Positions 24,445 through 34,717 of a DNA stretch of 64,000 nucleotides are shown here, in pieces. Under the pieces are notes generated by a model that did no database searches, had not been told where the DNA came from, and saw only the letters and a program-made list of their open reading frames with translations. The translations under genes were made by a program, and so were the position numbers. Source of the stretch: Nicotiana tabacum. Taxonomy: Eukaryota > Streptophyta > Magnoliopsida > Solanales > Solanaceae. The DNA is taken from positions 157,901,436-157,965,435 of the forward strand of contig NC_134087.1 in the NCBI RefSeq assembly GCF_000715075.1. The letters run 5' to 3'. Position 1 is the stretch's first letter, and each line of letters starts with the position of its first letter.

Positions 24445-24467
24445 CTATACCCTTTTCGGGGGTGTAG
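24445..24467 (+). other. U5 terminal hairpin of B
   Basis: CTATACCC and GGGTGTAG pair over 8 bp (one G-T) around TTTTCGG, 20 nt before the LTR end. The 3' LTR has CTATACCT and AGGTGTAG at the same place; element C has an unrelated but equally strong stem. Confidence 0.6.
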
Positions 24468-24491
24468 GTAAAAAAGGAGGTGTGACAGCTA

Positions 24492-24509
24492 TGGCGACTC
24501 TGTTGGGGA
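24492..24509 (+). other. Primer-binding site of element B
   Basis: TGGCGACTCTGTTGGGGA starts four bases after the LTR end. C has TGGCGACTCTGCTGGGGA. To my knowledge this type matches the 3' end of an Arg tRNA, the primer reported for Ogre elements; I could not align it to a tRNA here. Confidence 0.8.
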
Positions 24510-24850
24510 TCGAACCCAGAATCTCTGGTTCAGGGTTCAAGAATTCGAGCTTAGAATAATTGTTATAGTTGGCTTTATCCATTATCTGATTTTGTTACAT
24601 GATTTGGGCCTAATGTGCTAATTGATTGCTTTTACCGCTTTGATATTCTGTGGACTGTATATAAACTATTGTGAAATCCATCTTCTCTCTGAGTCTTCTA
24701 AATCATGAAGAAGTGTGTACTTCGTGTGACTTCTTTTCTGTTAGAGTCATATTCCAAATTTAGAACGAGGTTCGGACAAGTTGGAAAGACGGTGAAGCTT
24801 CTGTATTCCCGGTACGCTGCCCCCCCCCCCGGCTCGAGTTGTCCGCTCAG

Positions 24851-25709
24851 GTAAGCCAGGTCTAGAACAATAAACTCAGGTTTAAACCTAGTATAACAAT
24901 ACCTTATGCCGGATCCCTAGTAGGAATGTTTGTTTGCATCATGTGCATTTTGACTTTGGAGACTCAACACGGGGGTTGGATCTGTCTAGGACAGGTGCAC
25001 CCGAAATAAAAAGATCATCCTGATGCATCCTACTTGCTATTTGTGCATTTATTTGCTTCGGACTTGCATGCTGACCGGCTTATGAATATCAGGAAAAGTT
25101 GAGGAAAGAGAAATAGCAGTATAAGGGCTAAAGAGAGTTAATCGTCTGTTCTGAAAAAATCAATGTCCAAATAGTGTCGAAACTCTGCCGAATTTTTTTT
25201 AAAAAAAAGAGGGTTTTTGTTTTCCAAATAGTATATTTATTTACCAATGAAATGAAAATGAAAAAAAAAAGTTGTTGTTTTCAAAAATAGCTTTTAAAAA
25301 TAGTTTATTTTGCTTGCCCGAACTACGCCAGTTTGATTCTCATAGGGTGTGAGATACGTAAGCAACCCCCATCGGGACCAACTTCCTTTTTGCAAAAAAA
25401 TAGCCCGAAAGACCAAAAATTTCACTTTAATTTGAAAAATAATTAGGGTGATGTCGTTCTTGTCAGAAATAGCCGAATGTCCCTAAATAGGGCGCCGGAA
25501 GGCTGTTTTGCAAGAATAGCCACTTTTGATCACTTTTAAAGGTTTTGGCCGGTTAGCCGACACCGCCTTAAAATCTTCGTTTTCGAAGTGCTGAAAAGCC
25601 GTGTTGGCAAGGCCGGATGTTTTGTGAAAATTTTGAAAACAGTCTTTTCTCTTAAGTCAAAATGAGTCATAGTTTTCTTTTAATTAAAATCATCTTAATA
25701 AATGTGTAG
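24851..25709 (+). other. Predicted leader intron of element B
   Basis: The donor CTCAG|GTAAGCC is a near-consensus plant 5' splice site. The acceptor TTAATAAATGTGTAG|G lies one base before the ATG at 25711. C has the matching donor (GG|GTAAGCCAGG) and an acceptor (AAATTTCAG|A) seven bases before its ORF1 ATG. Splicing would remove short upstream ATGs and bring ORF1 close to the cap. It also removes hairpin copy 25323-25361. Confidence 0.55.
25323..25361 (+). other. Two-tier hairpin motif, B leader copy
   Basis: Outer arms CTACG (25323-25327) and CGTAA (25357-25361) pair over 4 bp. Inner arms TCTCA (25338-25342) and TGAGA (25350-25354) pair perfectly around TAGGGTG. The AGTTTGATTC side is conserved with the other copies. 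Confidence 0.65.
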
Positions 25710-25710
25710 G

Positions 25711-27732
25711 ATGAGCACAAATCAAAATGAACCTTTCTCAGGCCGTGAAGAGATCCCTTTGGAGCTACATATGTGGTGGCATGATTTGGGGGACGACTGC
25801 AGGAAAGTAGTGACAAAAGCATTGAGCGGTCTTATTGGGCTCTTGAAGGTTAAGCCCAGAAAAGATATGATTGAGGCCTTGATACCGTTCTGGGACCCAG
25901 CACAAAATGTGTTCCACTTTGCGTATTTCGAGTTAACTCCTACGCTGGAAGAGATAGCAGGCTTTGCCGGTTTTGAAGGGAATCTCAGAAGTCAATACCC
26001 GGTAGCACCAAGAGCAGTGACCCCTCACAAATTTTTGGACTTGTTAAGCATCAGTCGAGACATCCGAGATGGAAATTTGGCCAAAGGATTTTATACCTTC
26101 TACTTTCTGTACCGACAATACGAGAATCCCTGTGGCTTCAAAACACTGGATACTGGTCTTACTCAAGCTGGAAATCAAAACAAGTGGGAAGCTCAAAGAG
26201 GATTAACATTCATAGTGGCGTTCCTGGGTATTTTGGTCTGCTTGAGAAAAGAAGGGAACATAGAGATGGGGTTAGTAGGGATAGCTGACTTTATGATGAA
26301 AAAGGCAAATGGGACTATAGTGTCGCTGATCTTGGCAGAAATTTACCGAGCTCTTACTCGTTGCCGAGAAAGAGCAAAATTCTTTGAAGGGTGCAATATG
26401 CGGTTACAAATATGGATGGATGAACACCTTTGCCACCGTCCCAGATACTTGAATTGCGGAATGATTGGCCTCGAGTGCATTAAAAAACATGGAAAGTGAG
26501 CAGAGGGTTATGAGTTTCCAGATAGTACGGAAGCATGGCATGCTCATTTGAGATTTTTGACCGCAAATAAGATCGAATGGACATTTGGTTGGCTTTCAGT
26601 CGACGAAGTGATCTATATGTCGGCTGAGGTGTGCTTTTTGCTGTTGATGGGTCTTCAGAGTATCCAGCCTTATGCTCCGCATAGAGTCTTAGGTCAGTTA
26701 GGTCGATACCATACCATCCCACACAATGAAGATTTGAGTCGGCACATCATTGAGTTAATGCCAAAAGCTGCCTTCCTAGAAGAGAAAGTGCGTCGGGTTT
26801 GGCATCAGTGCAGATTCTTAGGGCCTAACACTCAAGTACGAGGCCTATCTAGAGGCTAGGTGGAACCCAGTTATATTGCTTGGTATGGTAAAATATCCTA
26901 AGTTCAACATGAGCCTGATAGGCCCGCGAAGAGACCCCATGTCCAGTAATTTACCGACTGGGCTCAGGTACAATGGGATTGGTTGACCAAAGAAAACGAG
27001 TATAGGGCTACCATAAGCAAGTTGGAAAAGAAGGTTAGAGAACTTCAATTCGAGAATAGCTTGCAAGTGGCGGCAGATGAAAGAGAAAAGAAAAAGCTGG
27101 CCAAAGAAAATGAGGCCCTTCAAGCTCAAATTCAGAAACTGAAAGTAGCGGCAGAAAATCTAGTGCGAAGTGATAGAGATGAAAAGCTCATAGCCAACCT
27201 GAGGCTGAAATTGAGTGACTATAGTTTCGATTTGAACAACGCAGAAAGTGAACTAGCCAAGGCTCAAAAACAATTGGTTAAAAACGCAGATGAATGGGTA
27301 CGCCTGGTTAAGAAGTTGAGAGAAAGGTACGACGATGAGGTCACAGGGTTGAAGAAAAGGGTCATCGCCACGGAAAACAAAATGATCAAGCAGGCGAAAG
27401 ACTTCAAGGTTGAAAAGGAACACTGTTATATGGCATTGGCACAGTTAGAAATAGACTTGCAACAACTTCAGGAACAAAATTATGCAGCTGAGCAAACTTT
27501 GTTACAAGAAAAGGGTGTCATAAGAGAAAGAATTAGAAACATCGCTGACTATATCGTTATGAAGTGCCACATCTGTGAGTATATGACTCGCACTACATTC
27601 TTTGCAGCGGTGATGACCTTTGTTAAACAAATAATGAATGACTTAGACCGACTTCAAAAGGATCTTGCACATAGGCCCGTGGCGAGACCGAATGATGTCC
27701 CGAGGGCACCAGGAGCATTGATGTACTCGTGA
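25711..27732 (+). pseudogene. Element B ORF1: plant-mobile-domain-like protein with coiled-coil tail
   Basis: About 673 codons in a single frame from ATG 25711 (MSTNQNEP) to 27732, with four in-frame stops at 26497, 26857, 26899 and 26947 and no frameshift. The ATG at 25702 lies before the predicted splice acceptor, so it was not used. The N-terminal half (to about residue 385) has MWWHDLGDD, IPFWDPAQNVFHF, FELTPTLEEIAGFAGF and EIYRALTRCRER, resembling aminotransferase-like plant mobile domain proteins. From about residue 425 the chain is rich in Lys, Glu and Gln with heptad-like spacing, a probable long coiled coil. Function is unknown; Ogre elements are defined partly by such an extra ORF. 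Confidence 0.8.
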
Positions 27733-27993
27733 TTTTCCGTTTAAGTCTGTATTTCCTTTTCTGTCAGAGTTTGTAAGTCATGTTGGGTTTGTATTTTCTT
27801 TCTGTTTTTGAGTCTGTATTTCTTTGGAGTATGATAGCTTAATTTCGGAGTCTGTATTTTGTCTTTGCCTTAGAGTCTGTAAGCCTTTTGAAATTTGTTA
27901 GTATTGAGTCTTTGTAATCGAAGCATCTGTTTTTATAAAAACTAAAAATCCCAAAAAATATGTTTTATTTACTTTCACACTTATCTCCTAGAA

Positions 27994-28032
27994 CTATGCT
28001 CGGTTTGATTCATGCGGGGTCATGATACGTAG
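27994..28032 (+). other. Two-tier hairpin motif, B ORF1-gag copy
   Basis: Outer arms CTATG (27994-27998) and CGTAG (28028-28032) pair with one T-G wobble. Inner arms TCATG (28010-28014) and CATGA (28021-28025) pair perfectly around CGGGGT. Confidence 0.75.
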
Positions 28033-28062
28033 GCAATCTCCATAGGATTCGACCATAACCAA

Positions 28063-28222
28063 AAGAAAGAAAAGAAAAAAAAGAAAAGATGGGAAAATAA
28101 AAAGAGAAAAAGAAAAAGAAAAGAAAATAAGAGAAATAAGAGGAAAGAAACGATGGCGATGAGAGGATAAAGAAAGAAAAAGACCAAAGAAAAGCAAAAA
28201 AAGAGAAAAAGAAAGAAAGTTG
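28063..28222 (+). repeat. Purine-rich (GAAA) low-complexity tract
   Basis: About 160 nt almost wholly A and G on the + strand. The ORFs seen in it are simple-sequence artefacts. Confidence 0.85.
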
Positions 28223-28443
28223 CAAAATGACCAAGCTGGGATTAGGCAAGAGGTCGAATAAATGCATGATAGAAACGGTTAACTGCTTAGGTACATTCAT
28301 CCCTCAAATATGTGATCACCAACTTGTTGAAAACCTAACCACTAACAATGTTGTTGTTGATGAATTGAGTTCGGGCAGGTTATTAGCTGGTCGGCATTCT
28401 GGCAACTCACCCATACAACACCCGATCGAAAGACAGGTTGAAT

Positions 28444-30785
28444 ATGGCCAATCAGGAGCCAGAAATAAGTATTGTTGACCCATCGAATGAAGTAGAAGAA
28501 ATGGACGTTAATGCAATGAGGGAGGAAATGTATAAGCTAAAGCAACAGATGGCTGAAATGTACCAAGCCTGGGCGAAGGGGCATCCACCGCCAGTCTATC
28601 CTGCTAACCCCGCTTATATCCCACCATTGGCTCAATCGCAAGAACCTCCCACTATGAGCTCATCTCCAGCCTTTCCCCTCTACCAACAGTGCCAAGGCAC
28701 CACTTCCCATACATCACAAGCTCCTCCACCCAAACAAATCCCATATCCTCCCCCACTAGTCACTATTGTTTTTGTGGCACCCCCACCTACTACCTTACAC
28801 TGATCCTCCAGTGAACCTCTGTTCCAAACTCATGACAACCAATACTATCCCCCTGAACCTACCTTTAAAGTTCCAGAACCCTATTCTTACACCCCTCATC
28901 TTGACCTCACGGCAGAAACCGAGAAGCCGCCCAAAAATCCTGAGCATGAGGAGATGATCAGAAAGGTCAAAAGCTTGGAGCAATCATTCCGAGACATGAG
29001 AGGGTTAGGGGGACAAGTAAGTGTGGCATATAAAGATTTACGTCTGTTCCCAGATGTTCAGTTACCAACCGGGTTCAAGATGCCTAAATTCGATCTGTAT
29101 GACGGACATGGTGAACCAGTAGCACACTTAAGAGGATTTTGTAGCAAGATGAGAGGAGCAGGTGGAAGAGATGAATTACTGATGGCATATTTCAGCCAGA
29201 GTTTGAGTGGATCGGCGTTAGAATGGTACACTAGACAAGATCACAGCTGGTGGTACACATGGGACGATTTGGCCCAAGCCTTCGCTTTCCATTTTCAGTA
29301 CAATCTTGAAATTATCCCAGACCGTCTGTCATTGACAAAAATTGAGAAGAATCCCGGTGAGACTTTTAGGGAATATGGGTTCCAGAGAGCAAGCAGCAAG
29401 GGTTGACCCTCCAATGAAAGAGAGTGAGATGGTTGATTATTTCTTGCAGGCTTTGGAGCCCACTTATTTTGGTCACCTGGTATCAGCGTTTGGCAAGTCT
29501 TTTAATGAGGTTGTAAAAATGGGAGGCATGGTCGAGGAGTGACTTAAGTCCAACAAGATCATGAGTTATTCAGCAATCAAAGTAACCACCCAGGCCATCC
29601 AAAACGGCACTGGGGTGTGCTTGGGAAAAAGAAGAAAGAAGATGTTGCGAGAGTTGAGTCCGGAGCCTGGTTCGGATCTAGAGGCCCATCACCCTACTAT
29701 AACCAACCCCCACCCCAGCACCAAAATTACCCCACACTCTATATATCTTGCCACAATACTACTACCCACCGCCAGATCCCCATATTTCTGTTCTTCATGC
29801 TCAAACATATACCCAGCCTCTGGCTCACGCGCAATGGCATACGCCAGCTCCCCAAAATCCATAGCCAGCTCCACAAAATACCTATCCACCCCCAAGAGCC
29901 TACAAAAATCCCCCCGGAACAGGTTTCCGATCAAACCAAGCCTTCAAGAATGAGAGATTACAGAAATAGAAGACATTCACTCCATTAGGAGAATCATATA
30001 CTAGTCTTTTCCATAGATTGAGGCAGTTGGGTATGCTGAATCTAATTGAGCCCAAAATGCCAAATCCCCCTCCTAGAAATCTTGACTGCACGGTGAGTTA
30101 TGAGTACTATCCAGGGGCCCTTGGGCATGATACAGAGAAGTTTTGGAAACTGAAAACAGTTGTGCAAGAGCTTATTGATACTCATCGGATCGAGGTTCAG
30201 GCCCTAGAAGCACCAAATATCAACTAGAATCCGCTGCCAGCTCACCATGAGACTAATATGATTGAGTTGATACACAAGGGCGGGGAGCCTAAGAAACCCT
30301 CGTAGACGGTGATAATGATCTGTTCCAGTGAAACCAGTCCCAAGGAAAAGGTAACCAGTGGGAAATCAGTGGTCCAGTTGAAAGGGGTAGACAATAAGCC
30401 AGCTGTGGTAACCGAGAAAGGGTCTTCAAGTGCTGTTGCAGTAAAACCAGAGAAAGTTAAAGGGGTGGTACTAGGGGTCGCAAGTAAACCTGTTGTGGTC
30501 GTGAAGGGTGCTCGCACAGAGCCTGTTATTATAAAACCAGTAACTCAGCTTCCAGTGATCAACAGCAAGGCTGTTCCATGGAGTTATGAACAAGTGGTAG
30601 TGACGTATAAAGGGAAAAAAATTAGAGAAGAAGTTTGTGAAGCTCAGGGTCTAACACGTTCGGGGAGGTGCTTTGCCCCTGAAGAGTTAAGAAAGGCCAG
30701 AATTCCCAAAGATAACCCGGCATTGGCAAAGAAAGTTGTGACAGAGGAAGAAGCGGAAGAATTCTTAAGGAAGATGAAAGTGTAG
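28444..30785 (+). pseudogene. Element B gag
   Basis: Start at ATG 28444 (MANQEPEIS), homologous to MSIPDVDTG of C. A coiled segment EEMYKLKQQMAEMYQAW is followed by a Pro-rich region. The Gag core runs 28954-29540, with VAHLRGFCSKMRGAGGRDEL, SGSALEWYTRQDH and a FHFQYNLEIIPDR helix. The zinc-knuckle region (30085-30150) reads YEYYPGALGHDTEKFW: all three Cys present in C are replaced (two Tyr, one Phe). In-frame stops (28801, 29540, 30225, 30301) and frameshifts (near 29385 and in 29590-29990) break it. Confidence 0.88.
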
Positions 30786-31980
30786 GATTACTCTATTGTG
30801 GAACAGTTAAAGAAAACACCTGCCCAGATCTCACTGCTCTCATTGCTGATCCACTCAGATGAGCACCGCCAGGCACTGATGAAAATATTGAATGAGGCCC
30901 ATGTCCCTGACAAGATCTCGGTGAATCACTTGGAGAAGATAGCAAATAAAATCTTTGAGGTGAATAGAGTTACTTTCTCCAACGATGAATTGCCCGTGGA
31001 GGGAACGAAACATAACAGGGCCCTTTATCTGACAGTAAAGTGCGAGGATTCTGTAGTCACCCGAGTGCTGGTTGATAATGGGTCTAGTGCGAACATCTGT
31101 CCTCTGTCTACATTGAACAAGCTAAAAGTCGATGACGATAGAATCCATAAGAACAGTATTTGTGTGCGGGGGTTCGACGGCGGGGGCAAAGATTCAGTAG
31201 GTGACATAATACTAGAATTGACAATCGGGCCAGTTGATTTTACTATGGAGTTTCAAGTACTGGATGTGGCGGTCTCTTATAACCTTTTGTTGGGGCGACC
31301 ATGGATTCACGCCACCAAGGCGGTGACATCTACATTGCATCAAATTGTAAAATTCGAGTGGGACATACAGGAGATTGTGGTGCACGATGAAGATAGTATG
31401 TGCATTTTGAGTGATGCCATTATGCCTTTCATAGATGTTGACGACGACAAGGGGTCGTGGGTCTACCAAGTCTTTGACATGATATCAGTGGAAAAGGTCC
31501 CAGAGGTGAAGAGCATCCCAGTCCCTAGAGTAACGGCCGTGACTGTCATAGTAGCCTCTGAAATGTTGAAAATGGTTTTGTACCGGGCAAGGGTTTGGGT
31601 GCATCACTGCAAGGTAATGTGCAACCTGTTTCTCTTCCAAATAATCCGGATACTTTTGGTCTGGGGTTCAAGCCTACAGTTGCAGATGTGAGATGAGCCC
31701 GCAAAATGAAACAGAAAGCATGGGCATTGCTAAAACCAATCCCGCATCTGTCCAGATCATTCGTCAGGCCGAGTGTCAGAAAGCAATTGTTGTCAAAGGT
31801 TCCTGGATCATTGATTGGTGTTGATGGAGACTTGGAGAAGGGGATCGCAAGGTTTTTTGCCAAGGTTAACATGGTTGAGGTTGGGGAAGGGTCAAGCAAG
31901 GCAGATGTGCAATTCATGGGACCACGTGCAAAAGTTAACAACTAGGAAGCTACTCCTCTTCTTATCCGGAGGGAGTCTTG
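30786..31980 (+). pseudogene. Element B aspartic protease and G-patch-like tail
   Basis: A TAG at 30783-30785 splits it from gag. The frame 30798-31691 has KKTPAQISLLSLLIHSDEHR, then the active site VLVDNGSSANICPLSTL (D near 31074) and the SYNLLLGRPWIHATKAV second half (31276-31320). The retroviral-type protease cleaves the polyprotein and acts as a dimer. A frameshift near 31570 destroys the following G-patch-like segment, which is intact in C. The reading frame of the exon end is restored before the splice donor at 31980/31981. Confidence 0.88.
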
Positions 31981-32155
31981 GTAGTGGGTTTTTATTTTCT
32001 TTAATTGTCTGGATTATTCCAGGGTCTGTAATTCAGATATTATGTTCCATCCGTTTGGATGTGTTAAACCTTGTTATCTTTAAATTCAATGAAATGCAAC
32101 TGTTCCTTTCCCTTCATCTCTCCTAATTTTATTTTTGTTTTCTTCTTTTGTACAG
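31981..32155 (+). other. Conserved gag-pro/pol intron of element B
   Basis: The 175-nt segment begins GTAGTGGG directly after TCTTG and ends CTTTTGTACAG. Unspliced, the frame meets TAG inside the donor. Spliced, codon TG|T joins and the frame continues through FYADINDM into pol. The corresponding segment of C (183 nt) has the same donor, acceptor and phase. An intron at this place is characteristic of Ogre elements. Confidence 0.85.
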
Positions 32156-33890
32156 TTCCTTTTATGCTGATATCAATGACATGACATGTATGAGGAACCT
32201 TCGGCCCAGTTTTAAAAGCCAATCTAACTCTGAAATAATAATACAAGAAATTGAGTGTGATCACGAGTTGGAATTTGATGATGACGAGGCCTATGAAGAA
32301 ATTAGTAAGAAACTAAGTCATTTTGAGGACAAGCCCAAACCTAATTTGAACGATACCGAAGCAGTTAATCTAGGGGACCAAGATAATGTCTGTGAAACTA
32401 AAATAAGTGTCCATCTGGAACCTCAACTCAGGGAGGAGATAATCAAAGCACTGTTCGAATTCAAAGATATTTTTGCATAGTCCTCTGACGACATGCCGGG
32501 TCTAAGCACTGATTTAGTGGTTCACAAGTTGCCCACTGACCCGGCATTCCCTCCTGTCAAACAAAAGTTGAGAAAGTTCAAGACGGATATGAGTGTAAAG
32601 ATAAAAGAAGAAGTCACCAAGCAGTTCGATGCAAAAGTCATTCGGGTCACGCGGTATCCCACCTGGTTAGCCAACGTCGTGTCGGTGCCAAAGAAGGATG
32701 GCAAGACCAGGGTGTGTGTTGATTATCGGGATCTCAACAAAGCGAGTCCAAAGGATAATTTTCCTCTGCCAAACATCCATATATTAATTGACAATTGTGC
32801 CAAACATGAGATTGGTTCTTTTGTGGATTGTTACGAGGGATATCATCAGATCTTGATGGACGATGAAGATGCTGAAAAGACGGTATTCATCACACCGTAG
32901 GGAACGTACTGCTATCGGGTCATGAGATTTGGTTTGAAAAATGTTGCGGCAACCTACATGAGGGCAATGACAACAATATTCTATGATATGATACCCTGAG
33001 AAATCGAGGTGTACGTGGATGATGTGATCGTGAAGTCTAGAAAACAGTCAGGGATCTGAGAAAGTTCTTTCAAAGGCTTCGCAGGTACAATCTCAAGCTT
33101 AATCCTGCAAAGTGTGCTTTTGGGGTGCCGTCCGGAAAGTTGTTAGGGTTCGTAGTCAGCCACCGGGGAATTGAACTGGATCCATCGAAAGTTAAGGCCA
33201 TCCAGGAATTGCCACCTCCGAGGAACAAGACCAAGGTGATGAGTTTGTTGGGGAGATTGAATTATATCAGTAGGTTCATCGCTTAGCTCACGACTACTTG
33301 TGAGCCTATCTTCAAACTGTTAAAGAAAGACATTGCGGTCAAGTGGACAGATGAATGTCAGGAAGCATTTGATAAGATAAAGGGGTATTTGTCAAATCCA
33401 CCCGTGTTGGTCCCGCCAGAACCAGGGCGACCTTTGATTCTATATTTGACGGTTTTGGACAATTCATTCGACTGTGTATTGGGTCAACATGATATCACTG
33501 GCAGGAAGGAGCATGTCATCTATTACCTCAGCAAGAAATTCACATCCTATGAGGTTAAGTATACTCACCTGGAAAGGACGTGTTGCGCCCTAACTTGGGT
33601 GGCACAGAAGCTGAAACATTATTTGTCATCTTATACTACTTACCTTATATCTAGTTTGGATCCATTGAAGTATATCTTTTAGAAGCCTATGCCCATAGGG
33701 AGGCTTGCAAAGTGGCAGATCCTGCTCACAAAGTTTGACATTGTTTACGTGACTCGAACTGCAATGAAAGCACAGACCTTGGCGGACGATTTGGCCGAGA
33801 ATCTGGTTGATGAAGATTATGAACCTTTGAAAACTTATTTCTCTGATGAAGAGGTGATGCACATTGATGAGTTGGAGCAAGTTGAGAAGC
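32156..33890 (+). pseudogene. Element B reverse transcriptase and RNase H
   Basis: Aligns through its length with the C protein: N-terminal acidic segment (ECDHELEFDDDEA), HKLPTDPAFPPVKQKLRKFK, VCVDYRDLNKASPKDNFPLPN, FVDCYEGYHQILMDDEDA, VYVDDVIVKS (near 33008-33040), then RNase H with YLTVLDNSFDCVLGQHD and DDLAENL. Stops occur at 32478 and 32898 (both Trp to TAG), 32994 (TGA), 33284 and 33680 (both Gln to TAG), with a frameshift near 33045. Inactive. Confidence 0.92.
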
Positions 33891-34519
33891 CGGGATGGAA
33901 ACTTTTCTTTGATGGGGCTGCAAACATAAAGGGCATGGGGATTGGAGCGGTACTTATTCTGAAACAGGGCAATACTACCATGTTATAGCTCAGCTTTAAT
34001 TTTATTATACCAACAACATGGCTGAGTATGAGGCATGCATTCTAGGTTTGAGGTTAGCTGTGGATATGGGTATCCAGGAAGTCTTGGTCTTAGGTGACTC
34101 GGACCTTCTGGTGCACCAGAGAATGGGAAACACGGGATTTGAAACTCATACCGTACAGACAATGTTTGCATGATCTTTGTCAACGGTTTCAGTTGATAGA
34201 ATTCAGGCATATCCCAAGGATCCATAATGAAGTAGCTGATGCTTTGGCTACTCTGGCGTCAATGTTACATCATCCAGATAAGGCTTATGTGGACCCTTTG
34301 CAGATTCAGGTCCGTGATCAGCATGCTTACTGTAATATGGTGGAAGAAGAACTTGATGGGGGGCCATGGTTCCATGATATCAAAGAATACATCAGGATGG
34401 GGGTGTATCCAGTACAGGTCACAGGTGATCAGAAAAGAACAATCCAACGATTGGCAAGTGGATTTTTCTTCAGTGGAGGGGTATTGTACAAAAGAACTTC
34501 AGATCTAGGATTGCTATGA
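33891..34519 (+). pseudogene. Element B second (archaeal-like) RNase H
   Basis: Begins WKLFFDGAANIKGMGIGAV directly after the first RNase H domain and its linker. It continues through an AEYEACILGL segment (34020-34050), LGDSDLLV (34093-34115, then frameshift), HIPRIHNEVADALATLASM (34208-34262). The D-E-D-D set of an archaeal-type RNase H is recognisable. This duplicate domain is a known hallmark of the Tat group. A stop at 33986 and a frameshift near 34115 inactivate it. Confidence 0.82.
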
Positions 34520-34717
34520 TGCATAGATGCAAGACAGGCTACAGCTATCATGACTGAGGTACATTCCCGAATTTGTGGACCGCACATGAGTGGGTACGTT
34601 CTGGCAAAGAAGATTCTCCGAGCAGGTTATTAATGGCTCACTATGGAGTGTGATTGCATCAGTTTTGTGCGCAAATATCATCAGTGCCAAGTGCATGGAG
34701 ATTTGATTCATTCTCCA
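34520..34717 (+). pseudogene. Element B integrase, N-terminal zinc region only
   Basis: Matches the start of the C integrase: EVHSRICGPHMSGYVLAKKI with two His, then a CxxC that has become Tyr-x-x-Cys (KYHQC). It stops in HGDLIHSP, where homology to C ends at the AT-rich insertion. The catalytic core and C-terminus are missing from B, so it could not have integrated by itself after this event. Confidence 0.88.

Larger units (their letters stand above)
20570..24487 (+). mobile_element. 5' LTR of element B
   Basis: Starts TGTGAGCACATAATT and ends GGTGTGACA; 3918 bp. U3 is AT-rich. A promoter-like GC/CT-rich block runs 21060-21600 (CCCCGCCC, a CATATATATG stretch, then CCCTAACCGCC), after which transcription plausibly starts. 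The U5 end has TCTAACACCTTCTCCCGGG (near 24248), a primer-site-like decamer (24378) and a terminal hairpin (24445-24467). The 3' LTR lacks about 420 bp present here (roughly 22685-23075). Small ORFs at 21321-21880 are GC-rich leader sequence and unlikely to be genes. Confidence 0.95.
27733..28443 (+). other. ORF1-gag spacer of element B
   Basis: Non-coding. It starts with T-rich sequence in which TCTGTAT/AGTCTGTA recurs about every 50-60 bp (27750-27890). The two-tier hairpin follows at 27994-28032 and a purine-rich run at 28063-28222. Possibly holds signals for separate expression of gag. Confidence 0.6.

Noticed and set aside
24492..24509. Fragment of a tRNA gene
   Set aside because: Only 18 nt match and it lies directly after the LTR, as a primer-binding site should.
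28010..28300. Phe/Ser-rich hydrophobic frames on the minus strand (membrane-protein look)
   Set aside because: Antisense of the purine-rich simple-sequence tract.
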